From Heterohyrax brucei (Eukaryota; Chordata; Mammalia; Hyracoidea; Procaviidae), in NCBI GenBank assembly GCA_028571685.1, contig CM053166.1:63698111-63762110 (forward strand): DNA of 64,000 bases, written 5' to 3'. The notes below the pieces were generated by a model. That model was not told the origin of the DNA. It was given only the letters and a program-made list of their open reading frames with translations, and searched no databases. This document shows positions 53,362-64,000 of the stretch, in pieces (positions within the stretch are counted from its first letter, which is position 1; the number at the start of each line of letters is the position of its first letter). The position numbers were made by a program, and so were the translations under genes.

Positions 53362-53463
53362 GCCAAGCCAGCCAAGTGCCGTTGAGTTGGATCCGGCTGT
53401 AGTGGGTTAAGGGCTACCACTGCTAACCACAAGGTCAGCAGTTCAAATCCACCGGGTGCTCCT
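53362..53463. mobile_element. SINE with 5' inversion and internal deletion
   Basis: Between two copies of AATATTAGATT (53351-53361 and 53464-53474) lies first the reversed SINE 3' end (GCCAAGCCAGCCAAGTGCCG, to GGATCCGG). The SINE head follows in plus orientation (CTGTAGTGGGTTAAGGGCTA, GTTCAAATCCACCGGGTGCT). The middle of the SINE is missing. This is the arrangement left by twin priming, well known for L1. Confidence 0.8.
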
Positions 53464-53573
53464 AATATTAGATTAAAATGATTCAAATCATTACCCTTAA
53501 AAAAAGGCAGACACTGCAAATTAGTTATCTGCTGATAGCACCCATATTCAGTAGTGACTCAGCACACAATTTT

Positions 53574-54186
53574 TTTTCGTTTTTTTATTATGATTGAATG
53601 AAAATGTACATTCCCATATAAATTTGCATGCTGACCTACATGCAGCTTCCACTGCTCTCCCTGCACAGTGACAGCACACTCTTCCTCTCTCTCCATACAT
53701 ATTTTCCCAACAGTCTCCTATCTTCTCCTCTCCACCCAATCCCTTTCTTCCAGTGTGAGGTCAACAGGATGACCTCCTATAGATGCCTAGAACCATAAAG
53801 TGCCCACACAATATGGTCACTCTGTGTCACCAAGTCCAATCCATTGCTGTCTGAAAAGTTGACCTTCAATATGATTTATGGACAGGGGCAGCATCAGGGC
53901 CAGGGGCCCCGCTCCCAGTAGAACTTCGAGGCCCTTGGACCATCAATTGCTGTCTTTTAGTGGAGATCTCAGGTGCACCCCTATTTCTACTTGTGTTGCC
54001 TGTGAGACTCAACTTTGTGAGCTCCATTGTGGCTATCACTGGTGGTAGCTGGGCACCATCTGGTTCTTCCGGTCACAAGTTGATGTAGATATCCACTCAT
54101 GTGGGTCTCTTTGTCTTCTGGATTCTCTTTCCCCCATGTCGTTATAGACCTTGGTGATCATCCATTCCTGCTGAGTTGGGACCATT
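53574..54186 (-). mobile_element. 5'-truncated young L1 3' UTR with target duplication
   Basis: The poly(T) is at the left, then 600 bases of the young/intermediate 3' UTR (plus-strand AAATGTACATTCCCATATAA, CCAAGTCCAATCCATTGCTG). Flanks 53559-53572 (TCAGCACACAATTT) and 54187-54200 (TCAGCAAACAATTT) are a 14-bp duplication with one mismatch. Confidence 0.9.
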
Positions 54187-54200
54187 TCAGCAAACAATTT

Positions 54201-56502
54201 ACTGTGAACTTCAACAGCTTTTAATCAGCTTCTCTTGAAAACACGTGATTTGGGCTTTCAAATGTCTTTATCAATCATTCCCACAGTGCCAAGAATACTA
54301 AAAAACAATTAGTACAAAAGGCTTGCCTATATTAACCTTCAATTCACCTGGCCAGCCACAGACAGCACTTGCTAGTCTGTCAAAGTGAGAAAATATTAGC
54401 AGCTAAAAATATAAGTATGTGCAAAGGCTGTGAAGCTTTAAAAAACAAAAACTGCTAGCCTAGAATAACTACAATAGTTGAGATTTCTCATTTTCAGAGG
54501 GAAGAGAAGAGACAGCTAAAAATATAAACATATGGAAAGGTGGTAAAACTTAAAAAAAAAAGATTACTCTGAAATAATGGCAATAGTTATGATGTCTCTT
54601 TTTTAAAGAAGCAGCAGAAATTCCAACTCTCCTCCCCGTCTCCCTCCAAGATTTGAGTCACAGGGTTTATTATTTGTGCTAAAAACCAAGAGTTATCTAC
54701 TGCTTGAAACCTAAGCAGAATGCATCAGCATTTCTGGACCACCTGGGACCAAGGGGGACTGGGAGGTTTCCAGATGGACTGTAAGGCAATTTGCTGATAT
54801 TTATATAATGAGAATAAATGTTTTTCCTAAGATAACATTTCCCTTCAGTGCTTGAGACCACCAGCAAAAGTGGGAGGTACAGAAATTCTATTACATTAAT
54901 AGTCTTTGTTTTTACGGCTTTGGCATTTATTAACTAGTGGGAGCTGTTTATTGGGCCATAAACTTTACTAATGTGGATATTATCTCTAAATTATAAATCT
55001 CCTTCAGTATATGGCTTAGTTATAAAAAGAATAATTATTTAAAGTGTCTATATGGCTGCAATGTATCATGTTTATCGGCATGATTTCCATAATGGCTATT
55101 TAATTGCTAATTGTGGTCTTGGACTTCTAACAGCCAGACAGTAACACATACCTATGGAACAGAATGAGCAGTTGTCACACAACAAACTCAGGAGTCTATG
55201 ATTGGTTTGCTTCCCTTCTTTTTCTCCTCTCATTCCTCAAATGAACTATAAAAGTCTGCAAAAAAGGCTAAATTATCTACATATTTAAAATCTTGAGAGA
55301 AGACAACTGACTGAAGAGTTGAATAGGTAAGTGACAAATCTGTCAGCTTGAAAAGTTACAGGAAAGTTTCATCCTTCTAAAAGCTTGCTCCCTGGGGAAT
55401 GAAAAAATCTTCAAGTGATCAAATGGCTTGACACAGTCAGTTGTCTTAAAAAAGAAAAAAAAAAACTTGAGACAAAAATTAAGTCTTCAAAATGAGATTT
55501 TATGGGTAGATGGCCCTAGTATAAAAATTGAGTCTAGTTTATCAGAAAGGCCAGTGTTGTCTAACAGTGGCACACGTAGAGTTATCCTAGGTTTAAAGAT
55601 ACAAATAGTTTATTAACTTCAATTCAAAAAAATGAAAGAGCCATTGTTGTCAACAAAATTGGTACATCTGAGTGCCAAGAAGCCAGCTCATTTCTAGGCA
55701 AGATGCTGATGCAAATGTGGAATAAAAGAATAATGAGACTGAAAGAGCTCTTGAGATGTCATCAGTTACTCCTCCTTTCTTCACAGTAGTCCCTGAAAAG
55801 TAAATGGAACAATCCCTTCTTGATGGGCTTCCACTGTCTCTGAGAAAACCAAGTGACAGGACGTACGATATGCAGTACCTAACACCAGAGAATGAGGTGG
55901 GCTGGGATAGACTTCTCGCACAGAATTTCCAGAGGTCCATGGTCATGGCTTCTAATCAAATGGACACTATATGGCAAAAGTTCTGGTGAGACTTGATGTT
56001 TAGGACTAGCAGAAAAATTAAAAAATAGAACTAGAAAGATCCAGGGGGAAAAAATCTTGAAGTTTTAGAATTTCTTTTTAACTTCTGGGTGTGTGTGTTG
56101 TGTGTGTGTGAAATGAATAAAAAAATAATGTCTCAAAATCTTCAGCATTCACACCCCTCAATATTTTAGTGATATTATATTTTTTGTCATTTTGTAATTA
56201 TATATACATGCATAAATTCCTAAAAAGCTAGCTTCAGATATAAAAAGGGCATTAAAAACATAAAACACTGACTATGTTTCAGTTTTTCTCCCAAATTTTC
56301 ATGTGTGCATGTCAGGTGGGTGGGGTACCTTTTCTTCCCATGGCTTTACTAGTTTCCGAAAATATTGTCACTCTTGAGAGAAGTTTAAGAATTATTTTGA
56401 TGATGTAGGTAGCTACAATATTATGTAAGTAATAAACATATACCAAGGAGATTATCACAAAATGCTTAAAGAGAACTTATTGGTCTGATATAATTTGATT
56501 TT
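54201..56502. other. Mostly non-repetitive sequence, no gene seen
   Basis: AT-rich, low repeat content. A (GT)n-like microsatellite lies at 56088-56111. A 61-codon plus frame at 55804-55989 was examined and not accepted. No RNA gene or CpG-rich promoter is visible. Confidence 0.4.
56088..56111. repeat. (GT)n microsatellite, interrupted
   Basis: Two GT tracts interrupted by one extra T. Confidence 0.85.
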
Positions 56503-56522
56503 CTGACTCAACGGCACTTGGC
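56503..56522 (+). mobile_element. 20-bp SINE tail scrap
   Basis: CTGACTCAACGGCACTTGGC is the 3' end of the TTGGC-type SINE. It stands alone, and no clear target duplication is seen. Confidence 0.5.
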
Positions 56523-57130
56523 ATTGTCATGTATGGCAATGTAATCAAAATTCATTTTATTTTCACATTGGAATGGATCAAATTTTGTTGGATGGAAAAT
56601 TATCTAAGATTCTTTGGTATTAATAAATCAGACACCTAATAAAAATGCTAGACATTTCTTCAAATGGCATTTTTAATAGTGCCAGTACATCAGCAACATA
56701 ATACAATGTTCTGAAAATCTAAAGTGACAAAATAAGATTAATTGTGGCTTATAGATTTCAGTTCACTATGAGCCTTGCTTCTTTTTTGTTTTTAATGAAA
56801 AATAAACTTAGAAAAATTGGAGCAGTACATCAAAGAAAGTTGACCAACATTGGCACGGTTAAAACAGATCCTCCTCCTTCACGTCATATACTTCCCTTAA
56901 AATGCGCCAGTAGCAAATATGTCTCACAGGAATGGGTGATGGTGACCCCATCCAAACATCTTCAATTTTCTAGAAAAAGACAAAGATGGATATAATTAGA
57001 ACATATATTCCAAAGTGTAGTGTTGTAAATGTTACAACAAATTTTTCCTCGTCTTTACAGAGGCAATTGGTAAACAGTTTATTTTCAAAGCTGACATTTC
57101 TACAATCTACTTCACCATCATAAGACTTTG
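56523..57130. other. Non-repetitive sequence
   Basis: AT-rich with short frames only (up to 83 codons at 56744-56995, no recognised domain). Confidence 0.35.
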
Positions 57131-57545
57131 TGGTAAGTTGGATTCTTGTTCTTGATTTTTCACTCCTTCCCTGTATTAGAATTACACATCAGCATCCTTT
57201 GCCAAATGACTTGTCAACACTTCTCACAGGAGAATTAGGAGTAAATCCTCCTGCCCCTTTGGACATAGGGGTGGCCACATGACTGGTTTTGGCCTATGTA
57301 GTGTTAGCAGACACGGCATGGACACAGGCTCTGACATGCTGGCATGATGAAGCTTGGCCTCTGTGTCTCTGCGATCACCTCAAGAAGAACATGTGCCAGG
57401 TTGCTGTTGGTCCCCTATGACACAGGTGGAGCAGTCTGAGCTAGATTTGCAGCCTATGAGCCCATGAATAAGAAAAATAACTGTTGTTGGGAGCCAGTGC
57501 AATCTGGGAAGTTGTTTGTTACGCAGCAACTGTAGTGCTAGCTCC
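57131..57545 (+). repeat. Ancient dispersed repeat (unnamed)
   Basis: GGCCACATGACTGGTTTTGG with CCTATGTAGTGTTAGCAG, and the end GGAAGTTGTTTGTTACGCAG, follow a layout I recall from a common ancient mammalian repeat, probably LTR-derived. I cannot give the family name. Confidence 0.45.
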
Positions 57546-57828
57546 TCTTAGACTTTATCAAAAGAACTCAGTTTTAAAAATCCAGCCTGGTAGTCATGCT
57601 GGCTATTTGGCCTCTTCAGCAAAACAGTAAAAACAACACTGAATCATCTACAGTCTGCTCTTGGGGACAAGTTATATACACACAACACACACAGACACTT
57701 TTTACATATGCTGCAACGGTCAGTTAGTATTATTAGCAACAATGGGGAAAGTCCATTAACTTTGGTTGTTTACATTTCTATTGTCCAGGTTAATTGGTAT
57801 CGTATATAAGAGGTTCTATATCTTTACT

Positions 57829-57985
57829 GGAAACTCTGGTTGCACAGTTAAGAGCTACAGCTGCTAACCAAAAGGTTGGCAGTTCAAATATACCAGGTGC
57901 TCTGTGGAAACTCTACGGTGCAGTTCTACTTGTTGTATAGGGTCACCATTAGTCAGAATTGACTTGATGGCATTGGGTTTGGCTT
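57829..57985 (+). mobile_element. AfroSINE-type SINE with 12-bp target duplication
   Basis: Head GGAAACTCTGGTTGCACAGT, B-box-like AGTTCAAATATACC, body GGGTCACCATTAGTCAGAAT, tail GCATTGGGTTTGGCTT. Flanks 57817-57828 and 57986-57997 are TATATCTTTACT. Confidence 0.9.
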
Positions 57986-58099
57986 TATATCTTTACTAGT
58001 GTGACGTTAGTATCCACAGTCCAGGGGTATTATGGAAACACTAGTAAAGGCTCAATAACTTCATGTGATGGAATTCTTGAAGTAACCAGAGTAAGTAAT

Positions 58100-58900
58100 G
58101 TTTTTTAGATGAGCGTTATGGGATGAGTAGCAGTTCAGCAGGTGGTTAAGTGGTGAAGGGTGTTCCAAACATAGATAAGAGCATATGCAAAGACCTAGAC
58201 ACCTAAAAATCTGTTTTCAAGAAAGAGTGAGTAGTCCAGTGTGGTCTGGAGCACATGGTAGAAAGCAGGAGAAGTGGTGAGAAAGAAAAAGGAAGCTGGG
58301 GCTGAAATGTACTAGTTTCTATGCTAGTTTTTACATTATCATGGAGGACAGAAGTTAGTGGAGGGCCTCAGTCAGAGGAATGGCAAAAATCAGATTAGAA
58401 ATTAAATAGATTTGATGGCACTATGAGGAATGAAATGAAACTGAAAAATCAATACAGAGGTTACCGCAATGGTTCTGGTGAGAGATGACTGTGCCACAAA
58501 TCAGAGTGGCTATAGCTCGGATGGGGAACAAGAGCTACCTCTGAAAGGTACTGCTGCCATAGGATGCACATTACTTGGTAGATGTTTGATTTGAAGTGAT
58601 GATAAAATAGGTATGGGGTGATTCTAAGACATCTAAATTTGGTAACAGGGTAGCTGATGACATCATAAACAAAATAAGGAGAGCAGGAAAAGGAAGAGTT
58701 TTAAAATTTTTTCGGTGGGATAGTAGGAACTTGAGGGAGCTACTAAATTTAATTTTGGACATTCTATATTTCAGGCGTCCATGGGGCATCAAAGTGAAGG
58801 TACAAGTAAACATCAGGTAACACACTTCTGCATATCACAACGCTCTAGAGATCAAAGCTGTGCAAAGATGTGGAAGTCACTGGAGTATGGGTGATAAGTA
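58100..58900 (+). repeat. Ancient dispersed repeat relic (unnamed)
   Basis: The succession AGAGCATATGCAAAGACC, GTCCAGTGTGGTCTGGAG, GGTTACCGCAATGGTTCTGG with TGAGAGATGACTG, and GGTGATTCTAAGACATCTAA resembles a widely scattered ancient mammalian repeat. No coding capacity. Confidence 0.4.
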
Positions 58901-59106
58901 GAACTACAGGAATCAATAACTGATGCAAAACTGAAAGAACATCAAGTACTGCCATCTCTAAATAAGGCATAAATTCTTAATTTAAGAGATAATTTGTGAT
59001 GATGATGAACTGACTGCAGCAGACCTTTACCGGTGATAGGAATTATATCATTACATAGGTATAATGATAATAAATTTATTGGATATGTACCACATGACAG
59101 GTACCT

Positions 59107-60171
59107 TTTAGTTTTTTTAAAAAATGTTTTATTGTGCTTTAAGTGAAGGTTTACAAGCCACGTCAATTTGCCATACAAACCTTAGCACACACACTACTAT
59201 GCAAGTCTAGCTGCTCTCCCACCCTGTGACAGCACACTCCTTCTTTCCACCCTGTGTTTCTTGTGCCCATTCAACCAGCTCCTGTCCCCCTCTACCTTCT
59301 CATCTTGCCTCTGGACAGGTACTGCTCAGTTAGCCTCATGTATATACTTAAGCCAAGAAGCACACTCTTCACCAGCATCACTTTATGTCTTATAATCTAG
59401 TATAATCTTTGTCTGAAGAGTTGGTTTCAGTACTGGTTTCAGATCTGCACTGACAGTCCGGGGCCATGTCCTCAGGGGACCCGCCAGTCTGTTGGACCAC
59501 GAAGTCTTGTCTTTTAATAGAGTTCTAGTTCTGGACACCCATTTTTCTCCAGCTACATCAGGGACTCTATGTTATAATTCCTGTCAGGGCAGTTGTCAGT
59601 AGTGGCCAGGTGCCATCTAGGTCTTCTGATATCATGGTGAGGTAGTCTCCAGATAATATGGCCCCTTCTGTCTCTTGGGCTCATATTTTCCTTATGTCTT
59701 TGATATTCTTCATTCTCCACTGCTCCAGGTGGGTTGAGACAAATTGATATTACTTAGATGGGCACTTGCAAGCTTTTAAGACCCTAGATACCACTTACCA
59801 AAGGGGGATGCAGAACATTTTCTTAAAAGAAACTTAGTTATGCCAACTGACCTAGATATGCATTGAAACCATGGTCCCCAGACCCTTGTATCTGCTACTC
59901 TGTCCTTCAAAATGTTGGGTTATATTTAGGAAAACTCTTAACTTTTGGTATAGTCCAGCTGTGCTGACCTCCCTTCTATTGCATGCTGTCACACCCTTCG
60001 CCTAACCCAGTTCCTATTTACTGTCTAATCTATGACTACCTCTCTACCTCCCTCTCCATGCTTGTAACCATCAAAGACTATTTTCTTCTGTGTTTAAACC
60101 TTTTCCGGAATCATTATAACAGTGGTCTCATACAATATTTGTCCTTTTGCAACTAATTTCACTCACCATAA
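59107..60171 (-). mobile_element. 5'-truncated L1 3' UTR, older variant, with target duplication
   Basis: The poly(T) begins at 59112. The 3' UTR differs from the young one but is clearly related (plus-strand GGTCTCATACAATATTTGTC at the right end). Flanks 59094-59104 and 60172-60182 are ATGACAGGTAC. About 1.06 kb. Confidence 0.85.
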
Positions 60172-60269
60172 ATGACAGGTACTTTCAAAAGTATTTTACA
60201 CATATTAAGTTATTTAGTCATCACAGAAAATCCTAAGAGGTACGCACTATTTTGATAACCTATTTACAG

Positions 60270-60480
60270 AAAAGGAGTCTTTCTGGGTGATGCAAACTGT
60301 TAATGCCTTTGGCTGCTAACTGAAAGACTGGCAGTTATGTTCACTCAGAAGCACCTCAGAAGAAAGGCCCAGCTATTTACTTTTGAAAAGTCAGCCACTG
60401 AAAATCTTATGGAGCACAGTTCTACTCAGACAGACAAGGGGTTGCCATGAGTTGAAACTGATTTGAAAGCAACTTGTTTT
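60270..60480 (+). mobile_element. AfroSINE-type SINE, long form, with 9-bp target duplication
   Basis: Head GGAGTCTTTCTGGGTGATGC, CAGAAGCACCTCAGAAGAAA, GGGGTTGCCATGAGTTGAAA, tail AGCAACTTGTTTT. Flanks 60261-60269 and 60481-60489 are TATTTACAG. Confidence 0.85.
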
Positions 60481-60489
60481 TATTTACAG

Positions 60490-61008
60490 GACAGGAAATT
60501 GAGGCAAAGAAGGGTTAAGTAGTTTGTCTAAAGTCCAACTGCCATTAAGCAGAGGAGCTAGGACTGCAACCCTAGCCAGTAAGGGGGGCCCTGAGCTGTG
60601 CTTATGTGCTGGGCCACCCTCCAAAGCTGAGCAGAGCAGTGGGCCTAGTCACAGGCAGCTGGCTCCCATTCTACAGAGCTACACTTGATCCTATTATTTT
60701 CAACTAGAAAAGTAAAGCAGAAAAAAAGTGGTTCTTTAAGTAAGGATACCCTATTTTTTTCTCTCAAGAATGCCCCATGTTAGAGATTATCCTGGAACTA
60801 CCAACTTGCAGAAGGATATGATCATGCAAATTAACAATGGCTAACTGGAATCGTGGGGGCTAGTTTGCTCAGTGCATCTCCACAGGGAAGTTAGTGAAGT
60901 GCCCTTCCTTACACTGAAATTTAGCAAGTCATTGTACATATTTTAAATTATATTTGTAATAAAGGTTGATGTCAATAGTCCTTTAGCTCTACTATTCAAT
61001 GCATCCTC
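60490..61008. other. Non-repetitive sequence, no gene seen
   Basis: No long frame, repeat or RNA gene recognised. Confidence 0.35.
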
Positions 61009-61019
61009 AAAAGTTTTCA

Positions 61020-61607
61020 ACATTCTTGTGTTGCCAGTGAGACTGAACTTAGTGAGCTCCATCGCAGCTATCACTGGTGGTGGCCAGGAACCGTCCGGTT
61101 CTTCTGGTCCCAAGTTGATGTAGGCGCCCACTCATGTAGGTCTCTCTATCTTCTGAGTTGTCTTTAACTCGTGTCATTTTGGTCCTTGGTGAGCAAGGGA
61201 TGCACTCTGAGATCTCCACTAAAAGACTTCAGTTGATGGTCCAGCGGTTTCAGGGTTCCCCTGGGAGCATGGTCCCTGGCCCTGATGCTGCCCTTGCCCC
61301 TAAATCATAATGAAGGTCCACTCTTCGGACACGAATGGATTGGACTTGGCGATGTAGAGTGACCATATATTGGATGCACTTTATGGTTCTATGCATCTAT
61401 AGGACATCATCCTGCTGACCTCTGGCTGGAGGAAGGAGAGTGGGTGGAGAGGAGGGGAAAGGAGACTATTGGGAGGATGAGACATGTATGGAGCAGAGAG
61501 GAATAGTGTGCTGTCACTGGGAAGGGAGAGCAGTGGAAGCTGCATATAGGTGGGCGTGTAATTTATACAGGAATGTACATTTTCACTCAGTCATAATAAT
61601 AATAATA
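61020..61607 (+). mobile_element. Young L1 3' end with 5' inversion (twin priming)
   Basis: 61196-61607 is the young 3' UTR in plus orientation ending in (AAT)n/A-rich tail. 61020-61195 is the immediately upstream L1 segment but reversed. The two parts are contiguous in L1 with no loss: CACTGGCAACACAAGAATG ends the inverted part and AAGGGATGCACTCTGAGATC starts the other. Flanks 61009-61019 and 61608-61618 are AAAAGTTTTCA. Confidence 0.9.
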
Positions 61608-61724
61608 AAAAGTTTTCATCATAAAACTAAAAGTAATCTTTGTCCTCAAGTGGCTTAAAATTCTACTTTGTTACAGAGGGATAGTACAAACAAATACATT
61701 TTAAGTCACACTTCTCTAATCCAC

Positions 61725-61893
61725 AAAACCAAAGCTGTTGCTGTTGCTGTTGCTGTTGCATTGATTCCAACTCACAGTGACTCCACAGGACAGAGCAGAA
61801 TTGCCCCATAGAGTTTCCAAGGAGTGGTAGATTTGCATTGCTGACATTTTTGTCTGACAGTTGAACTTTTAACCACTGTGCCCCCAGGATTCC
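61725..61893 (-). mobile_element. AfroSINE-type SINE with GCTGTT tail repeats
   Basis: Plus-strand CATTGATTCCAACTCACAGT, GAGTTTCCAAGGAGTGGTAG, reversed head ending CCCAGGATTCC. At its 3' side GCTGTT is repeated four times (61734-61759), a simple-repeat tail instead of poly(A), as RTE-mobilised elements often have. Confidence 0.8.
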
Positions 61894-61907
61894 ATATTTC
61901 CTGATTT

Positions 61908-63319
61908 CTTTTTTTACAGTGATTGAGTGAAAGTGTACAGTCCAGTTTAAATTTGTATGCCCACCTATCTGAATCTCCTTCTGCTCTCTTTGCCCGGTGA
62001 CAGCACACTCCTCCTTTCTGTTCTATACATGTCATATCCTCTTAACAATCTCCTGTCCCCTCCTCTCCACCTTCTCCACTCCCCTCTTGTAAGAGGCCAG
62101 TAGGACGACATCTTGTAGATGCACAGAACTATAAAGTGTACACACGATACAGTCACTCTGTCCCCAGGTCCAATCCATTCCTGTCCAGAGTTGATTTCAG
62201 TAAGGATTTGTGATTAGGGGCCATGCTCCCAGGGGAACCCCAGGACCTACAGGCCATCAGCTGGAATTGTTAGGGTGCAACTCTTTTTATTTCTTGTGTT
62301 GCCACCGGGATTCAACATTGTGAGCCCTATCACAGCTGTCTTGGTGGTGGTTGGGCACCATCTGGGTCTTCTGGTCACATGTTGACATAGTCACCTATTC
62401 ACGTGGGTCTTTCTGTCTTCTGGGTTCTTTCTCCCTCCTGTCATTACTGTACTTGGTGATCATCTGTTCCAGCTGAGTTGGGACCATTTGGTACACCTCA
62501 GATGGCAGCTTGCTAGATTTTAAGACTACAGATGCCACTCAGCAATATGTGGTGCAGAAGACTCTCTTAGCAATAGGCTAGTTATGCCAATTGGCCTTGA
62601 TTTCCCCTGAGATCATGGTCCCCTCTGTCCTTGCAATATTGGAAGAGTTTTCAGTTTATGTTGAAATCTAGTTAAATTGATCTTCTTTCTAATGTGTGCT
62701 GTGACTGATTTCACCCAACCAAATTTCTATTAGCTAATTTATAACCAGCCCTCTCCCTCTCTTCCTCCCCTCCCTTGCAGTCATCAAAGAGTCTTTTCTT
62801 CTGTACGAGTCTGTTCTTAAGTCCTTATAGTAGGGATCTCATACAATATTTGTCCTTCTGCCACTAATTTGACTCAACATAATGGCTTCCAATTGAAACC
62901 AGGTTATGAGATACTACCTGAAATCATCATTATTCTTTACCATTGCATCGTGTTCCACTGAATGTATGAACCATAGTTTGTTTATCCATTCATCTGTTGT
63001 TGGGCATCTGGGTTGATTCCATCTTTTTCCCATTGTGGACTGTGCTGCAATAAAATTCATGTGCATGTCTCTCTTCATGTGACTGCCCTTGCTTCTGTAG
63101 GATATACTCCAAGCAGTGGGATTACTGGGTCAAATGGTATATCTATTTCCAGCTTTTTAAGGAAGCACCAGATTGCTTTCCAAAGAGGTTGTACCATTTT
63201 GCAATCCCACCAGCAGTGCAGGAGATTCCAATTTCCCCACAGCCTCCCCAGCATTTGTTGTTTTGTGGTTTTTGAATCATGGCCAACCTTGTTGGGGTGA
63301 GATGGTGTCTCATTGTAGT
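61908..63319 (-). mobile_element. L1 3' UTR and ORF2 C-terminus (continues at 63766)
   Basis: The tail side is at 61908-61916. The 3' UTR runs to about 62890, then ORF2 C-terminal text follows (plus-strand ATCTGGGTTGATTCCATCTT at 63007). It breaks at 63319, where a young L1 inserted, and resumes at 63766 (GAGCATTTCCACATATG). It is older than the insert, but belongs to the intermediate/young branch. Confidence 0.85.
62950..63319 (-). pseudogene. L1 ORF2 C-terminal pseudogene, split by insertion
   Basis: The minus strand reads text parallel to 51304-51800 (LNNN-KKTTMRHHLTPTRLAMIQ spans the insertion edge at 63300, then KPQNNKCWGGCGEIG). The frame is interrupted at the young L1 and continues at 63766. 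Confidence 0.75.
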
Positions 63320-63765
63320 TTTTTTTTTTAAATTATTATTTAATGTGACTGAGTGAAAATGCACATTCCCGTATAAATTTACATGCCTACCTATATGCAG
63401 CTTCCACTGCTCTCCCTGCCTGGTGGCCACACACTATTCCTCTCTGCTCCATATATGTCTCATCCTCCCAACAGTTTCCTTTCCACTTCTCTCCACTGGC
63501 AACACAAGAATAAAAAGGGGTGCATCCTGAGATCTCCACTAAAAGACCTCAATTGATGGTCTGGTGGTTTCGGGGTTCCCCTGGGAGCATGGCCCCTGGC
63601 CCTGATGCTGCCCTTGCCTATAAATCATAAAGAAGGTCCACTCTTTGGACATGAATGGATTGGACTTGGTGATGCAGAGTGACCATATACTGGATGCACT
63701 TTATGGTTCTATGCATCTATAGGATATCATCCTGCTGACCTCTGGCTGGAGGAAGGAGAGTGGGT
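63320..63765 (-). mobile_element. Young L1 3' end with 5' inversion, inserted in an L1
   Basis: A poly(T) at about 63319-63329 and the 3' UTR end (to 63493) are in minus orientation. From 63494 to 63764 the adjoining upstream 3' UTR segment lies in plus orientation. The two parts are contiguous in L1, with a shared CCAC at the join. About 25 bases of host ORF2 appear to be missing at the insertion site, and no clear target duplication is present. Confidence 0.85.
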
Positions 63766-64000
63766 AATCATGAGCATTTCCACATATGTCTTTTGGCTGC
63801 CTGGATATTCTCTTTAGAGAAGTGTCTGTCCATTTCCTTTGACCAATGCTTAATCGGGTTATTTATCCTTTTCTTGTTGATATTTTGCAGTACCTTGTAG
63901 ATTATGGAGAGCAGGCGTCAGTCTCACATATAACTGCCAAATATTTTTTCCCACTCTGTAGGTGGTCTTTTAATTCTTTTGATAAAGTCTTTGGATGAAC
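63766..64000 (-). pseudogene. L1 ORF2 C-terminal region, continuing beyond the right edge
   Basis: Continuation of 61908-63319. Plus-strand CTGCCTGGATATTCTCTTTAG and CTTGTTGATATTTTGCAGTA are reversed ORF2 text also seen near 1-60 and 23300-23420. The element runs out of the window. Confidence 0.85.

Noticed and set aside
55804-55989. 61-codon frame with exon-like composition
   Set aside because: No splice sites, no recognisable domain and no neighbouring exons; its length is within chance expectation.
1-64000. CRISPR arrays, prokaryotic operons or phage genes
   Set aside because: No short regularly spaced repeats with unique spacers; all content is mammalian interspersed repeat.

Overview
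The window is nuclear DNA from a placental mammal. The best fit is an afrotherian (elephant, sirenian, hyrax or aardvark group), because it holds an RTE/BovB-type LINE, short tRNA-derived SINEs sharing that LINE's 3' end (AfroSINE type), and an L1 whose 3' UTR is highly repeated here. This lineage call rests on remembered repeat families, not on a search. No host protein gene, exon, structural RNA gene or CRISPR array can be supported. Almost every long open frame is a piece of L1 ORF1, L1 ORF2 or the RTE polyprotein, or its antisense shadow.

Layout. 1-6719: old-lineage L1 (minus) running off the left edge, carrying a SINE (1145-1305) and a solo LTR with 5-bp duplications (1652-2174). 6720-8006: MaLR-like internal remnant plus 3' LTR. 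8007-14832: ancient L1 (minus), split by a young internally deleted L1 (8403-12908, 15-bp target duplications), a MER3-like hAT MITE and a SINE. 14833-15255: LTR. 15538-17245: RTE fragment (minus). 17246-19584: degraded ancient L1.

19585-47110 is a nested stack. An old L1 (19585-20568 and 44535-47110) is split by an RTE LINE (20569-21909 and 42736-44534). The RTE is split by an intermediate-age L1, which itself contains an inverted L1 (24476-28381), an old L1 fragment (32990-34972) and the 5' half of a second young L1 (34973-37715). The inverted L1 holds a further L1 3' end (26772-27220). Matching target duplications support most of the levels.

47111-64000 is less dense: ancient L1 3' ends, a Tigger-like MITE, several SINEs, and 5'-truncated young L1 tails. 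Four of those tails have target duplications, and two show 5' inversions of the twin-priming type. Mostly non-repetitive sequence lies at 51902-52904, 54201-57130 and 60490-61008, with no recognisable gene.

The elements relate as parasite and hyper-parasite. L1 ORF1/ORF2 would have moved L1 copies. The RTE enzyme probably moved the SINEs, whose last ~40 bases resemble the RTE 3' end. All ORFs seen are broken. The least damaged are ORF1 of the second young L1 (one nonsense codon) and the endonuclease part of its ORF2 (one nonsense codon). The most noteworthy observations are ~198-bp promoter monomers in the young L1 5' UTR, a ~180-bp array in the old L1 5' region, the chimeric rearrangement at 24424-37716, a SINE with a 5' inversion, and two insertions of only about 25-28 bp with target duplications.
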